The notes: generated from the sequence alone by a model not told the origin. DNA of 64,000 bases from Thermohalobaculum sp039026375 (GCA_039026375.1 JBCCML010000007.1:1-64000); one strand, 5' to 3'; shown: positions 33,843 to 43,646, numbered from the stretch's first letter. Program-made: numbers and translations.

Positions 33843-35474
33843 ATGCAGGGGCTGATGCAGGACTGGCCGCTTAGGGTCACGCGCATTCTGGAACACGCGG
33901 CGCGGTATCATGCCGATCGCACCGTTATTGGCCGCTCTGTCGAGGGGCCGATTGTCAGCTCCACTTGGGATCAGGTTCATCTTCGCGCCCGGAAACTTGC
34001 GCAGGCCTTGACCCGATTGGGCGTGCGGCGGGGGGATATGGTCGGCGCCATGGCGTGGAATACGGTTCGCCATGTCGAGGTCTGGTACGGCGTTCCCGGA
34101 TCTGCCGGGGTTCTGCATTCTCTGAACCCGCGCCTGTCTTCGGAGCAGCTGATCTACATCATCAACCACGCGGAAGACGGTTGGATTTTTGTGGATCCGG
34201 ACCTGGTCGGCGTTTTGGAGGGCCTGGCCGGCGAACTGACCACTGCCAAAGGCTATATTGTGATGACCGATCGGGCGAACATGCCCGAGACGTCGTTGAG
34301 CCCTGTCCTCTGTTACGAGGAGTTGATCGAAGCCGAGGATGGGGGTGCTGACTGGGTGCCTGGAGATGAGAGCGATGCCTGTGGTGTTTGCTTTACCTCT
34401 GGCACGACCGGCCACCCCAAGGGCGTTGTCTACTCGCATCGATCCAACGTGCTCCACGCCATGGTCATGGTGCAACAGGACATGCTGGGCCTGTCGTCGA
34501 ACGATACGCTGATGCCGGTCGTCCCGCTCTTTCATGCCAACGGTTGGTCAACCGGGTTTGCGACTCCATTGACGGGGTCGGCCATGGTATTGCCAGGGCG
34601 GCAGTTGGATGCCGCCTCGCTTTACGAGATGTTGGGACATGGTGTGACGATCACCGCAGCCGTGCCGACAGTGTGGTTGCCGCTGCTCAAGCATCTCAAA
34701 GAGGATAACCTGGATCTGCCGACGCTGCGGCGGGTGGTGATCGGCGGTTCATCTTGCCCACGTGCCGTGATTGAGACCTTCCAGAATGACTATGGCGTGC
34801 AGGTGCTGCACGCCTGGGGCATGACCGAGACCTCGCCCTTAGGCACAATCTGTTCCTTCAAGCCCGAGATCGCGGCGCTTTCTGACAGCGACCGATTGGA
34901 TACCCAGGAAAGGGTCGGCCATTGCCCGTTCACGGTGGATCTCGTCGTGCGCGATGACGATGACAACCCTCAGCCCTGGGACGGCGAAAGCCAGGGCCGT
35001 CTGCTCATCAGAGGGCCAGGCGTCGTGAAGCGCTATCTGAAACAAGAGACCGATGCTGTCGATGGCGACAGCTGGTTCGATACCGGTGATGCCGCCACGA
35101 TGGACGCCAACGGCTATGTCCGCATCACTGATCGGTTCAAGGATGTCATCAAATCTGGCGGCGAGTGGATCAGCTCTATCGATATGGAGAACATTGCTGT
35201 TGGGCATCCGGGCGTTTTCGAAGCTGCAGCCGTTGGCGTGCCGCACCCCAAATGGGATGAACGCCCTATTTTGTTGGTTGTGAAGCAGCCGGGGGCCGAT
35301 CCTCAACCTGATGAGATTGTCGACCTGCTGCGCCCGCACTTCGCCAAATGGCAATTGCCGGATGACGTGCTGTTCGTCGATGAGATCCCGCACACCGCTA
35401 CTGGCAAGATCTCTAAGCTGTCGATCCGCAAGCTTCTTGACGACCAAGAGTACCAATTGCCGGATCAGCGATGA
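33843..35474 (+). CDS. Medium/long-chain acyl-CoA ligase (AMP-binding enzyme)
   Basis: A 543-residue adenylate-forming enzyme that activates a carboxylic acid with ATP and joins it to CoA. The P-loop-like motif is TSGTTGHPKGVVYSH (about residue 180), followed by the A5 region HAWGMTETSPLG, the A7 Asp in WFDTGDAATMD and the A8/A10 lid with RFKDVIKSGGEWIS and the catalytic Lys in TATGKISKLSIR near the C-terminus. It resembles the medium-chain fatty-acid ligases of alphaproteobacteria; the acyl substrate is not certain. I start at the ATG at 33843, which follows GGAGGGAGG; the ATG at 33822 lies upstream of that site. The GntR/FCD gene overlaps its end by four bases. Confidence 0.88.
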   Translation: MQGLMQDWPLRVTRILEHAARYHADRTVIGRSVEGPIVSSTWDQVHLRARKLAQALTRLGVRRGDMVGAMAWNTVRHVEVWYGVPGSAGVLHSLNPRLSSEQLIYIINHAEDGWIFVDPDLVGVLEGLAGELTTAKGYIVMTDRANMPETSLSPVLCYEELIEAEDGGADWVPGDESDACGVCFTSGTTGHPKGVVYSHRSNVLHAMVMVQQDMLGLSSNDTLMPVVPLFHANGWSTGFATPLTGSAMVLPGRQLDAASLYEMLGHGVTITAAVPTVWLPLLKHLKEDNLDLPTLRRVVIGGSSCPRAVIETFQNDYGVQVLHAWGMTETSPLGTICSFKPEIAALSDSDRLDTQERVGHCPFTVDLVVRDDDDNPQPWDGESQGRLLIRGPGVVKRYLKQETDAVDGDSWFDTGDAATMDANGYVRITDRFKDVIKSGGEWISSIDMENIAVGHPGVFEAAAVGVPHPKWDERPILLVVKQPGADPQPDEIVDLLRPHFAKWQLPDDVLFVDEIPHTATGKISKLSIRKLLDDQEYQLPDQR

Positions 35475-36106
35475 AAGATCGGGACGAACCCAAAGACGCG
35501 TACACCCTGTTGTTGGAGGCCGTCGACCGCGGTGATCTGAAAGCGGGGCAGCGGCTGGTCGAGAACGATTTGGCCGAGCGACTGGGCGTATCGCGCACAC
35601 CCGTTCGCGAAGCGTTACAGCGGCTGGAGACGCAGGGGATCGTTGCGCGCGATGGCAGATCGCTACGGGTAGCGACAATCGATCATTCGCAATTGGGCGA
35701 GCTCTACGAGGTTCGAGGGGTAGTCGAGGGACTTGCGGCGCGCCTTGCTGCACGGCATGCCGCGCCAGAGGAGATTGCGGTGCTGCGCGAAATGACGGAA
35801 GCAGAGCACGCATTACTGGATGACCCGACAGCGCTCAGCCTGGCGAACCGCAGATTTCACCGGCAACTGCATCTGGCCAGCCACAATCGCTATCTGAACC
35901 AGATGCTGGAGAGCATGCGCCGTTCCATGGCACTGCTTGCGACCACAACGCTCGCCGCCGAGGGGCGCGGGTCCCAGGCATTGGCCGAGCATGAAGCAAT
36001 CGTCTCCGCCATTGCCGCCCGAGATGAAGATGCCGCCGGGGCCGCGGCCGAGTTGCATGTCTCGAATGCCTATCGCACGCGCTTGATGCTGGAGAGTCAG
36101 CGGTAG
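35471..36106 (+). CDS. GntR-family transcriptional regulator, FCD (FadR) subfamily
   Basis: A 211-residue DNA-binding protein. The winged helix-turn-helix (about residues 10-75) contains ENDLAERLGVSRTPVREAL, the normal GntR recognition helix. The all-helical FCD effector domain (about 80-210) has NRRFHRQLHLASHN, whose Asn/His residues bind metal and the small-acid ligand in this subfamily. The start overlaps the ligase stop (ATGA), so regulator and ligase are made together, and control of ligase expression by an acid or acyl-CoA is the obvious guess. Family members usually bind an operator like TnGTnnnACnA; I did not find one with confidence upstream of the ligase. Confidence 0.88.
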   Translation: MKDRDEPKDAYTLLLEAVDRGDLKAGQRLVENDLAERLGVSRTPVREALQRLETQGIVARDGRSLRVATIDHSQLGELYEVRGVVEGLAARLAARHAAPEEIAVLREMTEAEHALLDDPTALSLANRRFHRQLHLASHNRYLNQMLESMRRSMALLATTTLAAEGRGSQALAEHEAIVSAIAARDEDAAGAAAELHVSNAYRTRLMLESQR

Positions 36107-36122
36107 CGACGGCAACCGATGC

Positions 36123-37295
36123 CTAGCTGGTCGCAGGATCGCCTTTCACCAACTTCGGACGGGTGTCCATTGCGACAGGATGCTGTGCGTCCTCGAACTC
36201 GAATGCTTCCAGCCGTCTCGCACGATTGGCGGCTTTGCCAGCAGAGATCTTAATCTCGTCGATATCCTTGGCGGCTTGGCTGAAGTGACGGTCCAGGTTG
36301 CCCACCCGATCACCCAAGCGCTCGACATCCTTATGGAGCATCGCGAGTTCGCGCCGGATCAAGCCGGCCTGCTCGCGCATGCGCGCGTCTTTCAGGATCG
36401 CCCGCATCGTGTTCAGCGTCGCCATCATCGTGGTTGGTGAGACGATGAAGACCCGATATTGAAAGCTCTCCTGAACCACATCGGAATAGTTTGCGTGCAG
36501 CTCGGCATAGACGGCTTCGGATGGCAGGAACATCAAAGCGCAATCCGCTGTCTCACCGTCCAGAATGTACTTCTCAGCAATCGCTTTCACATGGATCAAA
36601 ACGATCCGGCGGAACTCTCTATAGGCGGCTTTCCGATCCGTGTCGGTGGTGGCGCCAGCCAAAGCGGCATAGGGCTCGAGCGGGAACTTCGCGTCCACGG
36701 CAATCGGGCCCGGTGGGTTTGGCAGATGGATCAGGCAGTCGGCGCGCTTGCCGTTGGAGAGGGTGGCTTGCAGGGTGAAGGCGTCCGGGGGCAGCGCCTT
36801 GGCGATGATATCGTTCATCTGAATCTCGCCAAACGCGCCACGTGCCTGCTTGTTCGCCAGAATATCCTGCAGGCCGATCACATCGCCTGAGAGCTTCTCG
36901 ATGTTCGATTGCGCCTTATCGATCGCCTCCAGCCGCGTTTGCAGTTCGCCCAGCGCGCGGGCAGTGCGTGTCGCAGTACCATGGAGGCTCTCGCCCATGG
37001 CGCGCTGCACCTCCTCCAGCCGTCGTTCCACCTGCTCGGTGATCCGGCCCTGACTGGCGATCTGGTGATCCGTTACCAACTTCAGTCCGCCCGCCAATTG
37101 GTGCTGGCCTTGATCCAGGCCCTGCACCCGCTCGCTCAGGGCAGCCAGGTGATCGCCCAGCGGCTCGGTGGCGGCTGCTGAACGCCGGGCCGCCCGAATG
37201 GCCCAAATCAGCAGGAAGACCAGCAGCAAAACAACAGCGGTGCCCAGGATGGCAAACGCCTGAAGCTGGCTGATCTGAACGCCTGCCAGATCCAT
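36123..37295 (-). CDS. rmuC: DNA recombination protein RmuC
   Basis: A 390-residue membrane-anchored protein. One N-terminal transmembrane helix (about 12-33) is followed by a long coiled coil (about 40-130) and then the RmuC nuclease-like domain, with RGAFGEIQMNDI, the Asp/Lys core in IAVDAKFPLEPY (about 205) and ALMFLPSEAVYAELH (about 260). RmuC limits inversions between short inverted repeats and is believed to be a restriction-endonuclease-fold nuclease. Its start codon overlaps the mutL stop by one base (TGATG), so the two repair genes are translationally coupled. It ends 16 bases from the end of the convergent GntR gene. Confidence 0.92.
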   Translation of the reverse strand: MDLAGVQISQLQAFAILGTAVVLLLVFLLIWAIRAARRSAAATEPLGDHLAALSERVQGLDQGQHQLAGGLKLVTDHQIASQGRITEQVERRLEEVQRAMGESLHGTATRTARALGELQTRLEAIDKAQSNIEKLSGDVIGLQDILANKQARGAFGEIQMNDIIAKALPPDAFTLQATLSNGKRADCLIHLPNPPGPIAVDAKFPLEPYAALAGATTDTDRKAAYREFRRIVLIHVKAIAEKYILDGETADCALMFLPSEAVYAELHANYSDVVQESFQYRVFIVSPTTMMATLNTMRAILKDARMREQAGLIRRELAMLHKDVERLGDRVGNLDRHFSQAAKDIDEIKISAGKAANRARRLEAFEFEDAQHPVAMDTRPKLVKGDPATS

Positions 37296-39127
37296 CAGCG
37301 TCTGCCGAACAGCTTTTCGATATCAGCCAGGCTGAGCTTAATCCATGTTGGACGGCCGTGATTGCAAGTTCCCGAATGCGGGGTCGCTTCGATCTCGCGC
37401 AGCAATGCGTCCATCTCGGGTCCGCTCAGCCGACGCCCTGAACGCACCGATCCGTGACAGGCCATCCTGCTTAGAATCGCGTCGATCCGCGCGCGTAGTC
37501 CGTCATGGCTTCCGGTCTCTAGGATCTCATCAACCAGATCGCGCAGCAATGCAGCGGGATCTGCTTGGCCCAATACCGCCGGTATCGCGCGGATCGCGAT
37601 GGCAGCTGGCCCGAACGGTTCGATAATCAGTCCCAGGGATTTCAACGCGTCCGCCTGTTCTAACAGGCGCCCTGCGTCTGTTCCCAAATCCACAACCTCG
37701 GGGACCAGAAGGGCCTGTGACGCAATGCCTTGATCCGCTTGAGCTTTGAGCCGCTGATAGACCAAACGCTCGTGTGCAGCGTGTTGGTCGACGAGAACCA
37801 CGCCATCCTCGGTCTGGGCGATGACATAAGCCTCGTGCAGTTGTGCCCGTGCCGCGCCGAGTGGTCGCGAAAGCGTATCGGGTGGCGGTGGCTCCTCGGT
37901 ACGCGCTGCCGTCCAGCCCGGGCCGGCCTCGGCGAACCCTGGCGATGCAAGAGGCGCTTGCGCCGCCAGCCCCGCCGCGAGCGCCGTACCCGAGGGACGT
38001 GGGTCAGGGCGCCATTGCGACGGGGCAGACGTTGGTTGGCGGAATGCACCCAAGGCCGCATCCGCGATGGTTGAAACAGATCTGTGCCCGGCCTCTGCCA
38101 ACGTATGTCGCAGGGCCGAAACGATCAAACCGCGAACGACCCCGGCCTCTCTGAATCGCACTTCTGCCTTCGCCGGGTGGACGTTGACGTCGACGCGGTC
38201 GGCTGGACAATCCAGAAACAACGAGACGATGGGGAAGCGATCACGGGCCAGGAAGTCACCGTAGGCTGCACGAATGGCGCCGATCAGCACCCGGTCGCGA
38301 ACGGGACGGGCATTCACAAACATATGGATGCCAGCACCAGAACCGCGAGAGAATGCCGGCAAGCTGATATGCCCACTGAGACGAAGGCCGTCGCGTTCGG
38401 CGTCCAGGGCGATCGCATTTTCGGCGAAGTCGCGGCCCAAAACCTGGGATGCGCGGGCCAGGCGGGCATCGAAAAGGTCGCCCTGGCAGATATCTGCCCG
38501 GAACAAGGTGCGCGCGTTTTCGCCGGCCTCGTCGAGCGTGAAGGCCACCCCTGGTCCCGACAGCGCAAGGCGGCGCATGACGTCGCCGATAGCCTGGGTC
38601 TCGGCCCGGTCCGAGCGCAGGAACTTTAAGCGCGCAGGCGTGGCATAGAAAAGATCCCGAACCTCGACGACCGTACCCGGCCGCATCGCCGCTGGACGGG
38701 GCGGGGCGGTGCGACCCGCGGCTACCGCGACCTCCCACCCCTCCGCATCTGCCGGGCGAGAGCGAAGTGTGAGTCGCGTCACAGACGCAATCGAGGGCAG
38801 GGCTTCCCCGCGAAAGCCGAACGAGTGGATGTTAACCAGGTCGTCGCCGTCGATCTTCGATGTTGCATGACGTTCGAGGGCCAGGCCGATCTGATCTTGG
38901 GCGATGCCGTGCCCATCGTCAGCGACCCGGATCAGTGCCTTGCCGCCGTGGGAAATGGTCACGTCGATCTGGGTGGCACCGGCGTCCAGGGCGTTTTCCA
39001 CGAGTTCTTTGACTGCCGACGCGGGTCTTTCCACAACTTCGCCTGCTGCAATTCTGTTAGCAGCATCTTCCGTCAACCGGCGTATCTCCGGTTGCTTGCC
39101 CGTTATCTTGCGGTCTATCGCCTTCAT
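37295..39127 (-). CDS. mutL: DNA mismatch repair protein MutL
   Basis: A 610-residue protein that links MutS recognition to strand incision. The N-terminal GHKL ATPase has NRIAAGEVVERPASAV, the metal Asn/Glu in ELVENALDAG, DDGHGI and FGFRGEAL. A Pro/Ala-rich linker (about 335-420) leads to the C-terminal dimerisation/endonuclease domain. That domain has CNHGRPTW and ACHGSVRSG, and the DQHA motif of latent endonucleases, although its last Glu is Gln (codon 37754-37756; see findings). I start at the Met of MKAIDRKI (39127); the frame is open 14 codons further without conservation. rmuC overlaps by one base. Confidence 0.95.
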   Translation of the reverse strand: MKAIDRKITGKQPEIRRLTEDAANRIAAGEVVERPASAVKELVENALDAGATQIDVTISHGGKALIRVADDGHGIAQDQIGLALERHATSKIDGDDLVNIHSFGFRGEALPSIASVTRLTLRSRPADAEGWEVAVAAGRTAPPRPAAMRPGTVVEVRDLFYATPARLKFLRSDRAETQAIGDVMRRLALSGPGVAFTLDEAGENARTLFRADICQGDLFDARLARASQVLGRDFAENAIALDAERDGLRLSGHISLPAFSRGSGAGIHMFVNARPVRDRVLIGAIRAAYGDFLARDRFPIVSLFLDCPADRVDVNVHPAKAEVRFREAGVVRGLIVSALRHTLAEAGHRSVSTIADAALGAFRQPTSAPSQWRPDPRPSGTALAAGLAAQAPLASPGFAEAGPGWTAARTEEPPPPDTLSRPLGAARAQLHEAYVIAQTEDGVVLVDQHAAHERLVYQRLKAQADQGIASQALLVPEVVDLGTDAGRLLEQADALKSLGLIIEPFGPAAIAIRAIPAVLGQADPAALLRDLVDEILETGSHDGLRARIDAILSRMACHGSVRSGRRLSGPEMDALLREIEATPHSGTCNHGRPTWIKLSLADIEKLFGRR

Positions 39128-39230
39128 CCCACAAGGGGTAGCACGTCCGCGCGCGATTCTCCAACGCAAAGCCCCTGTCTTCTCACTGCAGAACAGGTTC
39201 GCTGAGCGACGCGTAGTGCGGGAGTGGCGC

Positions 39231-41846
39231 CTAGAAACGCTCCATCAATCTGTCGAGGTACTCAAGCTCAAGCTGTGGCCGTGAAGGTTCGGCCGCGCGT
39301 CTGCGCAACTCTTCCATCAACTCACGGGCTCGGTCTATCAGCTCCTGATCAGGCACGCGGGTCGACCGGCCTTCCAACGCCCCATAGCTTGCTGCCGGTC
39401 GATCAAACGGGTCGTTTCGACTGGCATCGCGCCCTTCGCCTTCGCCCCGTTGCTCGCCTTCGGCTTGGGTTTCGCCTTGGCCTTGTTGAACTTCTTCGGC
39501 TAACGCTTGCGCGCCTTCATTCAATCGATCCAGCGCATCCATTTGATCGCGTACGGCATTACCGTTCTGGCCGTCTTGTAGGTTGTCGCGCGCATCGCCC
39601 ATCGACTGAACAGCTTCTTCCAAAGCACGCGCCGCCTGATCGGATCCAAGTGAGCGAGAGAGTTCTTCGAGTTCCTGGCGAAGGGCCTCTTGTTGTTGCG
39701 CCAAGCCGCCGGGTCCGGAGGCGCTGCCCTCCATCTCGCGGTCGCCCATCCCTTCGCCGGGTTCTTGGCCCTGCTGGCCATGTTGGTTCCCCTGGCCCTG
39801 ACCATCGCCCCAACCGGGATTTTGTTCGCCCTCTTGACCCGGCTGCTGACGACCTTGCTGTCCCTGCTGTTGGCGCTCTCGCTCGCCTTCTCGCAGTTCG
39901 TCAAAGGTGCGGTCCGACAGATCACGCTGGCGCTGGATCATCTCTTGAAGGTCCTGCAACGCTTGTTGGCCGGGGCTCTGTTGCCCCTGCTGACGTTGCG
40001 CCGACTGGAGGTTCTCCAACATACGGTTCAGCTCGGAGAGCATCTGGCGGGCCTCATCCCGGGCGCCGCTCTCGGCCTGGCGTTGCATTTGATCCAGCAT
40101 CTCTTGAAGATCCTGCTGGCTCAGCATTTGGTTGGGGTCCATTTGCCCCTGTTGCTGCTGCTGGCCCTGTGGCGCCTGTTGCGCCAGTTGCTGGAGATAC
40201 TCGTTAAGGGCGGCCCGAAGTTCTTCCATAGCCTCACGGATGTCTTCTTCGGTCCCGCTCTCCAAGGCCTGCCTCAGCCGCTCTTGTGCTTGCCTCAGCC
40301 GCTCCAGCGCTGAAGACAGGTCCCCGTCTTCAAGACCTAGCGCAGCCAACCACAGCAGTTCTACGATCTCGGGAGCGACCTCGGGGATCGCGTCATCCCC
40401 CAACCCGCCGGCCAGGCGGCGGATCGCCGTACGGATGGTCAAGTACGGGCCAGGCTGCGGTTCTTCGAAAAGCTCGTAAGGACGTCGCATCACGGCCTGC
40501 AGCACATCCAAGACGCGGGCCGCTTGATCATAATCCAGGGCGAGTTCGCGCCGTTGTTCCACGAGCGCGCGCGCGACTGGATGCGAGAAGTAGCGCTCTG
40601 GCAACCTGATTTTCAGGGGGGCAGCCTCGCCAATCTGAGCAGCGCCATCTTCAGCATATAGGCGAGCAACAACCTCAGCCCCAGCCCAAGGGTGCGACGT
40701 GAAGTCCCTGATCGTTGCGTCTGTGATGCTGCGCGTGTCGCCAGACAGCGGAAGTGGCAACCCAAGAGTGATGACCGGAAGAGGCAAGCCCCTCGAGTTC
40801 TCCGGGTCGTGGCCGTCGGGCGCGATTTCGGCCCAAGCTGCCGCGACGCCGTAGTCATCTTGGGCGGTGAAGGCAAGTTCGAGCGCGCGCGTCGCCGTCA
40901 CAATTGGGTAGCCGTCAAATTCGATTGCCGGAGGGCTATCTGGTGTCATCAGGATTTTGAAACGGGCCAATGTGTCCCCGTCCAATTCAACGCGTATATC
41001 GCCTGAGCTCGACAACACGCCCCGAGCTTCCGCAAGCCCACCACCGAGAGTTGAGAAGCCTTCAAACCCTGCCAGGGCAGAACCACTGAGTTCAGGATTC
41101 TGCAATGCATCCGTGACGCGGATCGTGATTTCAGATCCCTGGGGGACTTCGATAGACGCCTCATCTGCCGCCAGTTCAGTCAGATAAATTGTATCGAGCC
41201 CGGTGTATGCCGGTGGCATTGCCCAAGCTTCTGCCGCCGGGTTTCGTGCGAACGACTGCGCTTCAGCGCTGGCGACAACATCGGCGGGATCGACCACTGC
41301 AGCCAGGCGGCCGGAGATATCGTCACGGGTGGCAATCAGCGCGCCGACCAGGATGACAGGCGCTGTGAAGCGGAGTGCCCATGTATCGCGGCTGGCCAAG
41401 CGAAGGTCCGGAGCCGCCGCCTTCAGCGTTGGCAACAACTTCCGAGCACGTTCGCGGTGTGCTTGCCAAACCAATTCTGCATCATCAGTGCCGCGCCCAA
41501 CGGCCAACTTGTCAGCAAGCGTCCTCAGTGGGCGCCGCGGGTCACTTTCGTCCAAGCGCTCCGTTGCATCGTCGACGGTCGGGCCGCGCAGCGCCATTCC
41601 GCCCATGACCAATCCACCAGCGACAGCCAAGCCCGATAGGCATAGTAGGATCCAGTGCACAATTGGGCCAAACACCTCGTAGATGCCGAGCAAGCCCGCG
41701 GATAAGATCAGACAGACCACCACAAAAACGGGCCACATAGCGCGAACAAGGGTTTCCGCCCACATCGCTCGGCGGGTGCGTGACATCTCCTTGCGGATTG
41801 TCCTGAAGTCGTCACCGCGAAGTCCTTGGCGGATTTGGTTCGACAT
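39231..41846 (-). CDS. DUF4175 / TIGR02302-family membrane protein
   Basis: An 871-residue envelope protein. Two transmembrane helices lie near residues 30-80 and another near 160-180. A beta-rich extracytoplasmic region (about 190-430) is followed by a long helical, Gln/Gly/Glu-rich C-terminal half with runs of Q (about 560-800), and a helical end. I recognise it as DUF4175/TIGR02302, common in alphaproteobacteria; its function is not established. It begins with ATG at 41846, overlapping the lysA stop by one base (TGATG), so the two are coupled. It is the last gene of the argH-lptM-DUF2834-lysA operon. Confidence 0.85.
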   Translation of the reverse strand: MSNQIRQGLRGDDFRTIRKEMSRTRRAMWAETLVRAMWPVFVVVCLILSAGLLGIYEVFGPIVHWILLCLSGLAVAGGLVMGGMALRGPTVDDATERLDESDPRRPLRTLADKLAVGRGTDDAELVWQAHRERARKLLPTLKAAAPDLRLASRDTWALRFTAPVILVGALIATRDDISGRLAAVVDPADVVASAEAQSFARNPAAEAWAMPPAYTGLDTIYLTELAADEASIEVPQGSEITIRVTDALQNPELSGSALAGFEGFSTLGGGLAEARGVLSSSGDIRVELDGDTLARFKILMTPDSPPAIEFDGYPIVTATRALELAFTAQDDYGVAAAWAEIAPDGHDPENSRGLPLPVITLGLPLPLSGDTRSITDATIRDFTSHPWAGAEVVARLYAEDGAAQIGEAAPLKIRLPERYFSHPVARALVEQRRELALDYDQAARVLDVLQAVMRRPYELFEEPQPGPYLTIRTAIRRLAGGLGDDAIPEVAPEIVELLWLAALGLEDGDLSSALERLRQAQERLRQALESGTEEDIREAMEELRAALNEYLQQLAQQAPQGQQQQQGQMDPNQMLSQQDLQEMLDQMQRQAESGARDEARQMLSELNRMLENLQSAQRQQGQQSPGQQALQDLQEMIQRQRDLSDRTFDELREGERERQQQGQQGRQQPGQEGEQNPGWGDGQGQGNQHGQQGQEPGEGMGDREMEGSASGPGGLAQQQEALRQELEELSRSLGSDQAARALEEAVQSMGDARDNLQDGQNGNAVRDQMDALDRLNEGAQALAEEVQQGQGETQAEGEQRGEGEGRDASRNDPFDRPAASYGALEGRSTRVPDQELIDRARELMEELRRRAAEPSRPQLELEYLDRLMERF

Positions 41847-43147
41847 CAACGGCTCTCCTGGGCCCGCTGGCCCTCATCCGATTGCAACCACGGCGGCAGC
41901 GTATCACGCCCCAGCATTTCTTCATATGTGGGACGCGGCCGAACAACAGCAAGTTGATCGCCGTTGACGAGCACCTCAGGGACCATGGGCCGGGCGTTGT
42001 ATTCAGACGCCATAACCGCGCCGTAAGCGCCGGCCGAGCGGAATGCGATCATTTGATCTTGACCGACCGGCGGCATCGCGCGGGCGCGGGCGAATGTGTC
42101 GCCGGTTTCGCAAACCGGCCCAACCACGTCGATCGGGCCCAGAACCGCATCGGGCGCCGGTTCGATCACGGGCACGATATCATGCCAGGCTTCATACATA
42201 GCCGGCCTGATCAGATCATTCATTGCGGCGTCCACGATCAGAAAATCGCGGCCTTCTCCGTGTTTGACGTAGATGACCGACGCCACAAGGAGCCCGGCGT
42301 TGCCTGCAATCAGGCGACCGGGTTCGATTTCAATCTCGCATCCCAGGTGCCCGACGGTACGCCGCACGATCTCGCCGTAATCGAAGGGCAGGGGGGGCGC
42401 CTCGTTGGAATGCTGATATGGAATCCCCAGCCCGCCGCCCAGATCCAAGCGGCTGATGCTGTGGCCGTCCGACCGTAGCGCTTCGGTCAACTCTGCGACT
42501 TTCTGGAAAGCGGTCTCGTAAGGGGCCAACTCGGTCAATTGGCTGCCGATATGCACGTCAACGCCGACCACCTCGATCCCCGGAAGGCGGGCAGCGATCG
42601 CATAGACGTCACGTGCTCGAGAAATCGGAATGCCGAACTTATTCTCGGACTTGCCGGTCGAGATCTTTGCGTGGGTCTTGGCGTCAACGTCCGGATTTAC
42701 CCGCACCGTAACCCGTGCGGTCTTGCCCATCCCTGCAGCCACTTCGGAAAGCCGATGCAATTCAGGCTCGCTTTCGACGTTGAACTGTCGAATATCATTC
42801 TCCAGCCCCAAGCGCATCTCGCCCTGGGTCTTTCCGACACCCGAAAAGACGATACGCTCGCCCGGAACCCCGACGGCTAGGGCCCGGCGCATCTCACCCT
42901 CGGATACGACGTCCATCCCGGCGCCAAGCCGGGCCAAGGTGGCCAGGACTGCCAGATTGGAGTTTGCCTTCATCGCGTAGAAGATCTGGTGATCCATGCC
43001 CGACAGTGCTTCCTGAAAGACGCGGTAGTGCCGAGCCAGCGTCGCCGAGGAATAGACGTAAAACGGCGTGCCGACTTCGGCCGCAATGCGGGGCAGGGGC
43101 ACATCCTCAGCGTGCAGAATGCCGTCGAGATAGCTGAAGTGATCCAA
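41846..43147 (-). CDS. lysA: Diaminopimelate decarboxylase
   Basis: This PLP enzyme converts meso-diaminopimelate to lysine, the last step of the pathway. At 433 residues it is normal. The cofactor Lys is in FYAMKANSNLAVL (about residue 60), the His/Gly loop in DVHIGSQL (about 195), the phosphate-binding region in LDLGGGLGIPY and the partner Cys in VGPVCETGD (about 345). The start codon appears to be TTG (43145-43147), since no ATG or GTG precedes the conserved FSYLDG. It lies 66 bases after the DUF2834 gene and overlaps the DUF4175 gene by one base, in an operon headed by argH. Confidence 0.95.
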   Translation of the reverse strand: MDHFSYLDGILHAEDVPLPRIAAEVGTPFYVYSSATLARHYRVFQEALSGMDHQIFYAMKANSNLAVLATLARLGAGMDVVSEGEMRRALAVGVPGERIVFSGVGKTQGEMRLGLENDIRQFNVESEPELHRLSEVAAGMGKTARVTVRVNPDVDAKTHAKISTGKSENKFGIPISRARDVYAIAARLPGIEVVGVDVHIGSQLTELAPYETAFQKVAELTEALRSDGHSISRLDLGGGLGIPYQHSNEAPPLPFDYGEIVRRTVGHLGCEIEIEPGRLIAGNAGLLVASVIYVKHGEGRDFLIVDAAMNDLIRPAMYEAWHDIVPVIEPAPDAVLGPIDVVGPVCETGDTFARARAMPPVGQDQMIAFRSAGAYGAVMASEYNARPMVPEVLVNGDQLAVVRPRPTYEEMLGRDTLPPWLQSDEGQRAQESR

Positions 43148-43213
43148 TGGGGTCTCTCGAAGTCGTTGGGTTAAGGCGGAACACTTGTGCCGGCCATTGT
43201 CGTTTTTCGAAAG

Positions 43214-43531
43214 CTAGCGCAGCGTGCGCAGCCGCAAGAACAGATACAACGGAAGTCCGACCGCAACACCAAGCGTCAATGTCACAGGCACCGCGATCAA
43301 AGATAACCAGTCTCGCCTGGTAAACGCTTCACCGACCATAAAGACCAGCGCTGCCAGAGACGTTACAAATATAGCGCCTGTGAGGCTGCGCGCGGGGTCG
43401 TTCACTGTCAGAGCTTGAGCCATGAGCTGGTAGTCCAGCCCGTATTCCTGAATCCAGTTTGCCAGCCTCCGCACTGGAAACGCCAGGGCAACCAACATCA
43501 AAACCAGGTATAGCGACCTACTGAAATCCAT
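43214..43531 (-). CDS. DUF2834-family small membrane protein
   Basis: A 105-residue protein with about three hydrophobic helices (roughly residues 5-20, 47-66 and 75-97) and a short polar loop containing NWIQEYGLD between the first two. This layout fits DUF2834, a family of uncharacterised inner-membrane proteins. I start at the Met of MDFSRSLYL (43531), four bases after the lptM stop; the frame is open upstream to 43630 but would cover lptM. Its place between lptM and lysA places it in the argH operon, but no function can be inferred from that. Confidence 0.78.
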   Translation of the reverse strand: MDFSRSLYLVLMLVALAFPVRRLANWIQEYGLDYQLMAQALTVNDPARSLTGAIFVTSLAALVFMVGEAFTRRDWLSLIAVPVTLTLGVAVGLPLYLFLRLRTLR

Positions 43532-43535
43532 GCGG

Positions 43536-43646
43536 TCAGTTCTGTTTGACGTCTTCTTGCTGGGCTGGCGGCTGTGGATCGCCTTTCTTGCCGCAACCAC
43601 CGATCGCGAGGCACGTCGCCAGAAGTGCAATCAAAAGCATGCGCAT
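43536..43646 (-). CDS. lptM: LptM-like small lipoprotein
   Basis: A 36-residue lipoprotein, too short for most gene finders. It has a hydrophobic signal (about residues 3-15), a lipobox ending IGGC with Cys18, and then GKKGDP, which fits the CGxKGP-type motif of LptM. A Pro/Gln-rich tail follows. In enterobacteria LptM (YifL) assists disulfide maturation of the LPS transporter LptD; the same role here is by analogy. The ATG overlaps the argH stop (TAATG), and the stop lies four bases before the DUF2834 start. A gene of this kind beside argH or lysA is common in proteobacteria, which supports the call. Confidence 0.85.
   Translation of the reverse strand: MRMLLIALLATCLAIGGCGKKGDPQPPAQQEDVKQN

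Noticed and set aside
39500..40250. CRISPR-like or tandem DNA repeats in the 39-40 kb stretch
   Set aside because: The repetition is the Gln/Gly-rich coding of the DUF4175 protein; units vary in length and there are no equal spacers.
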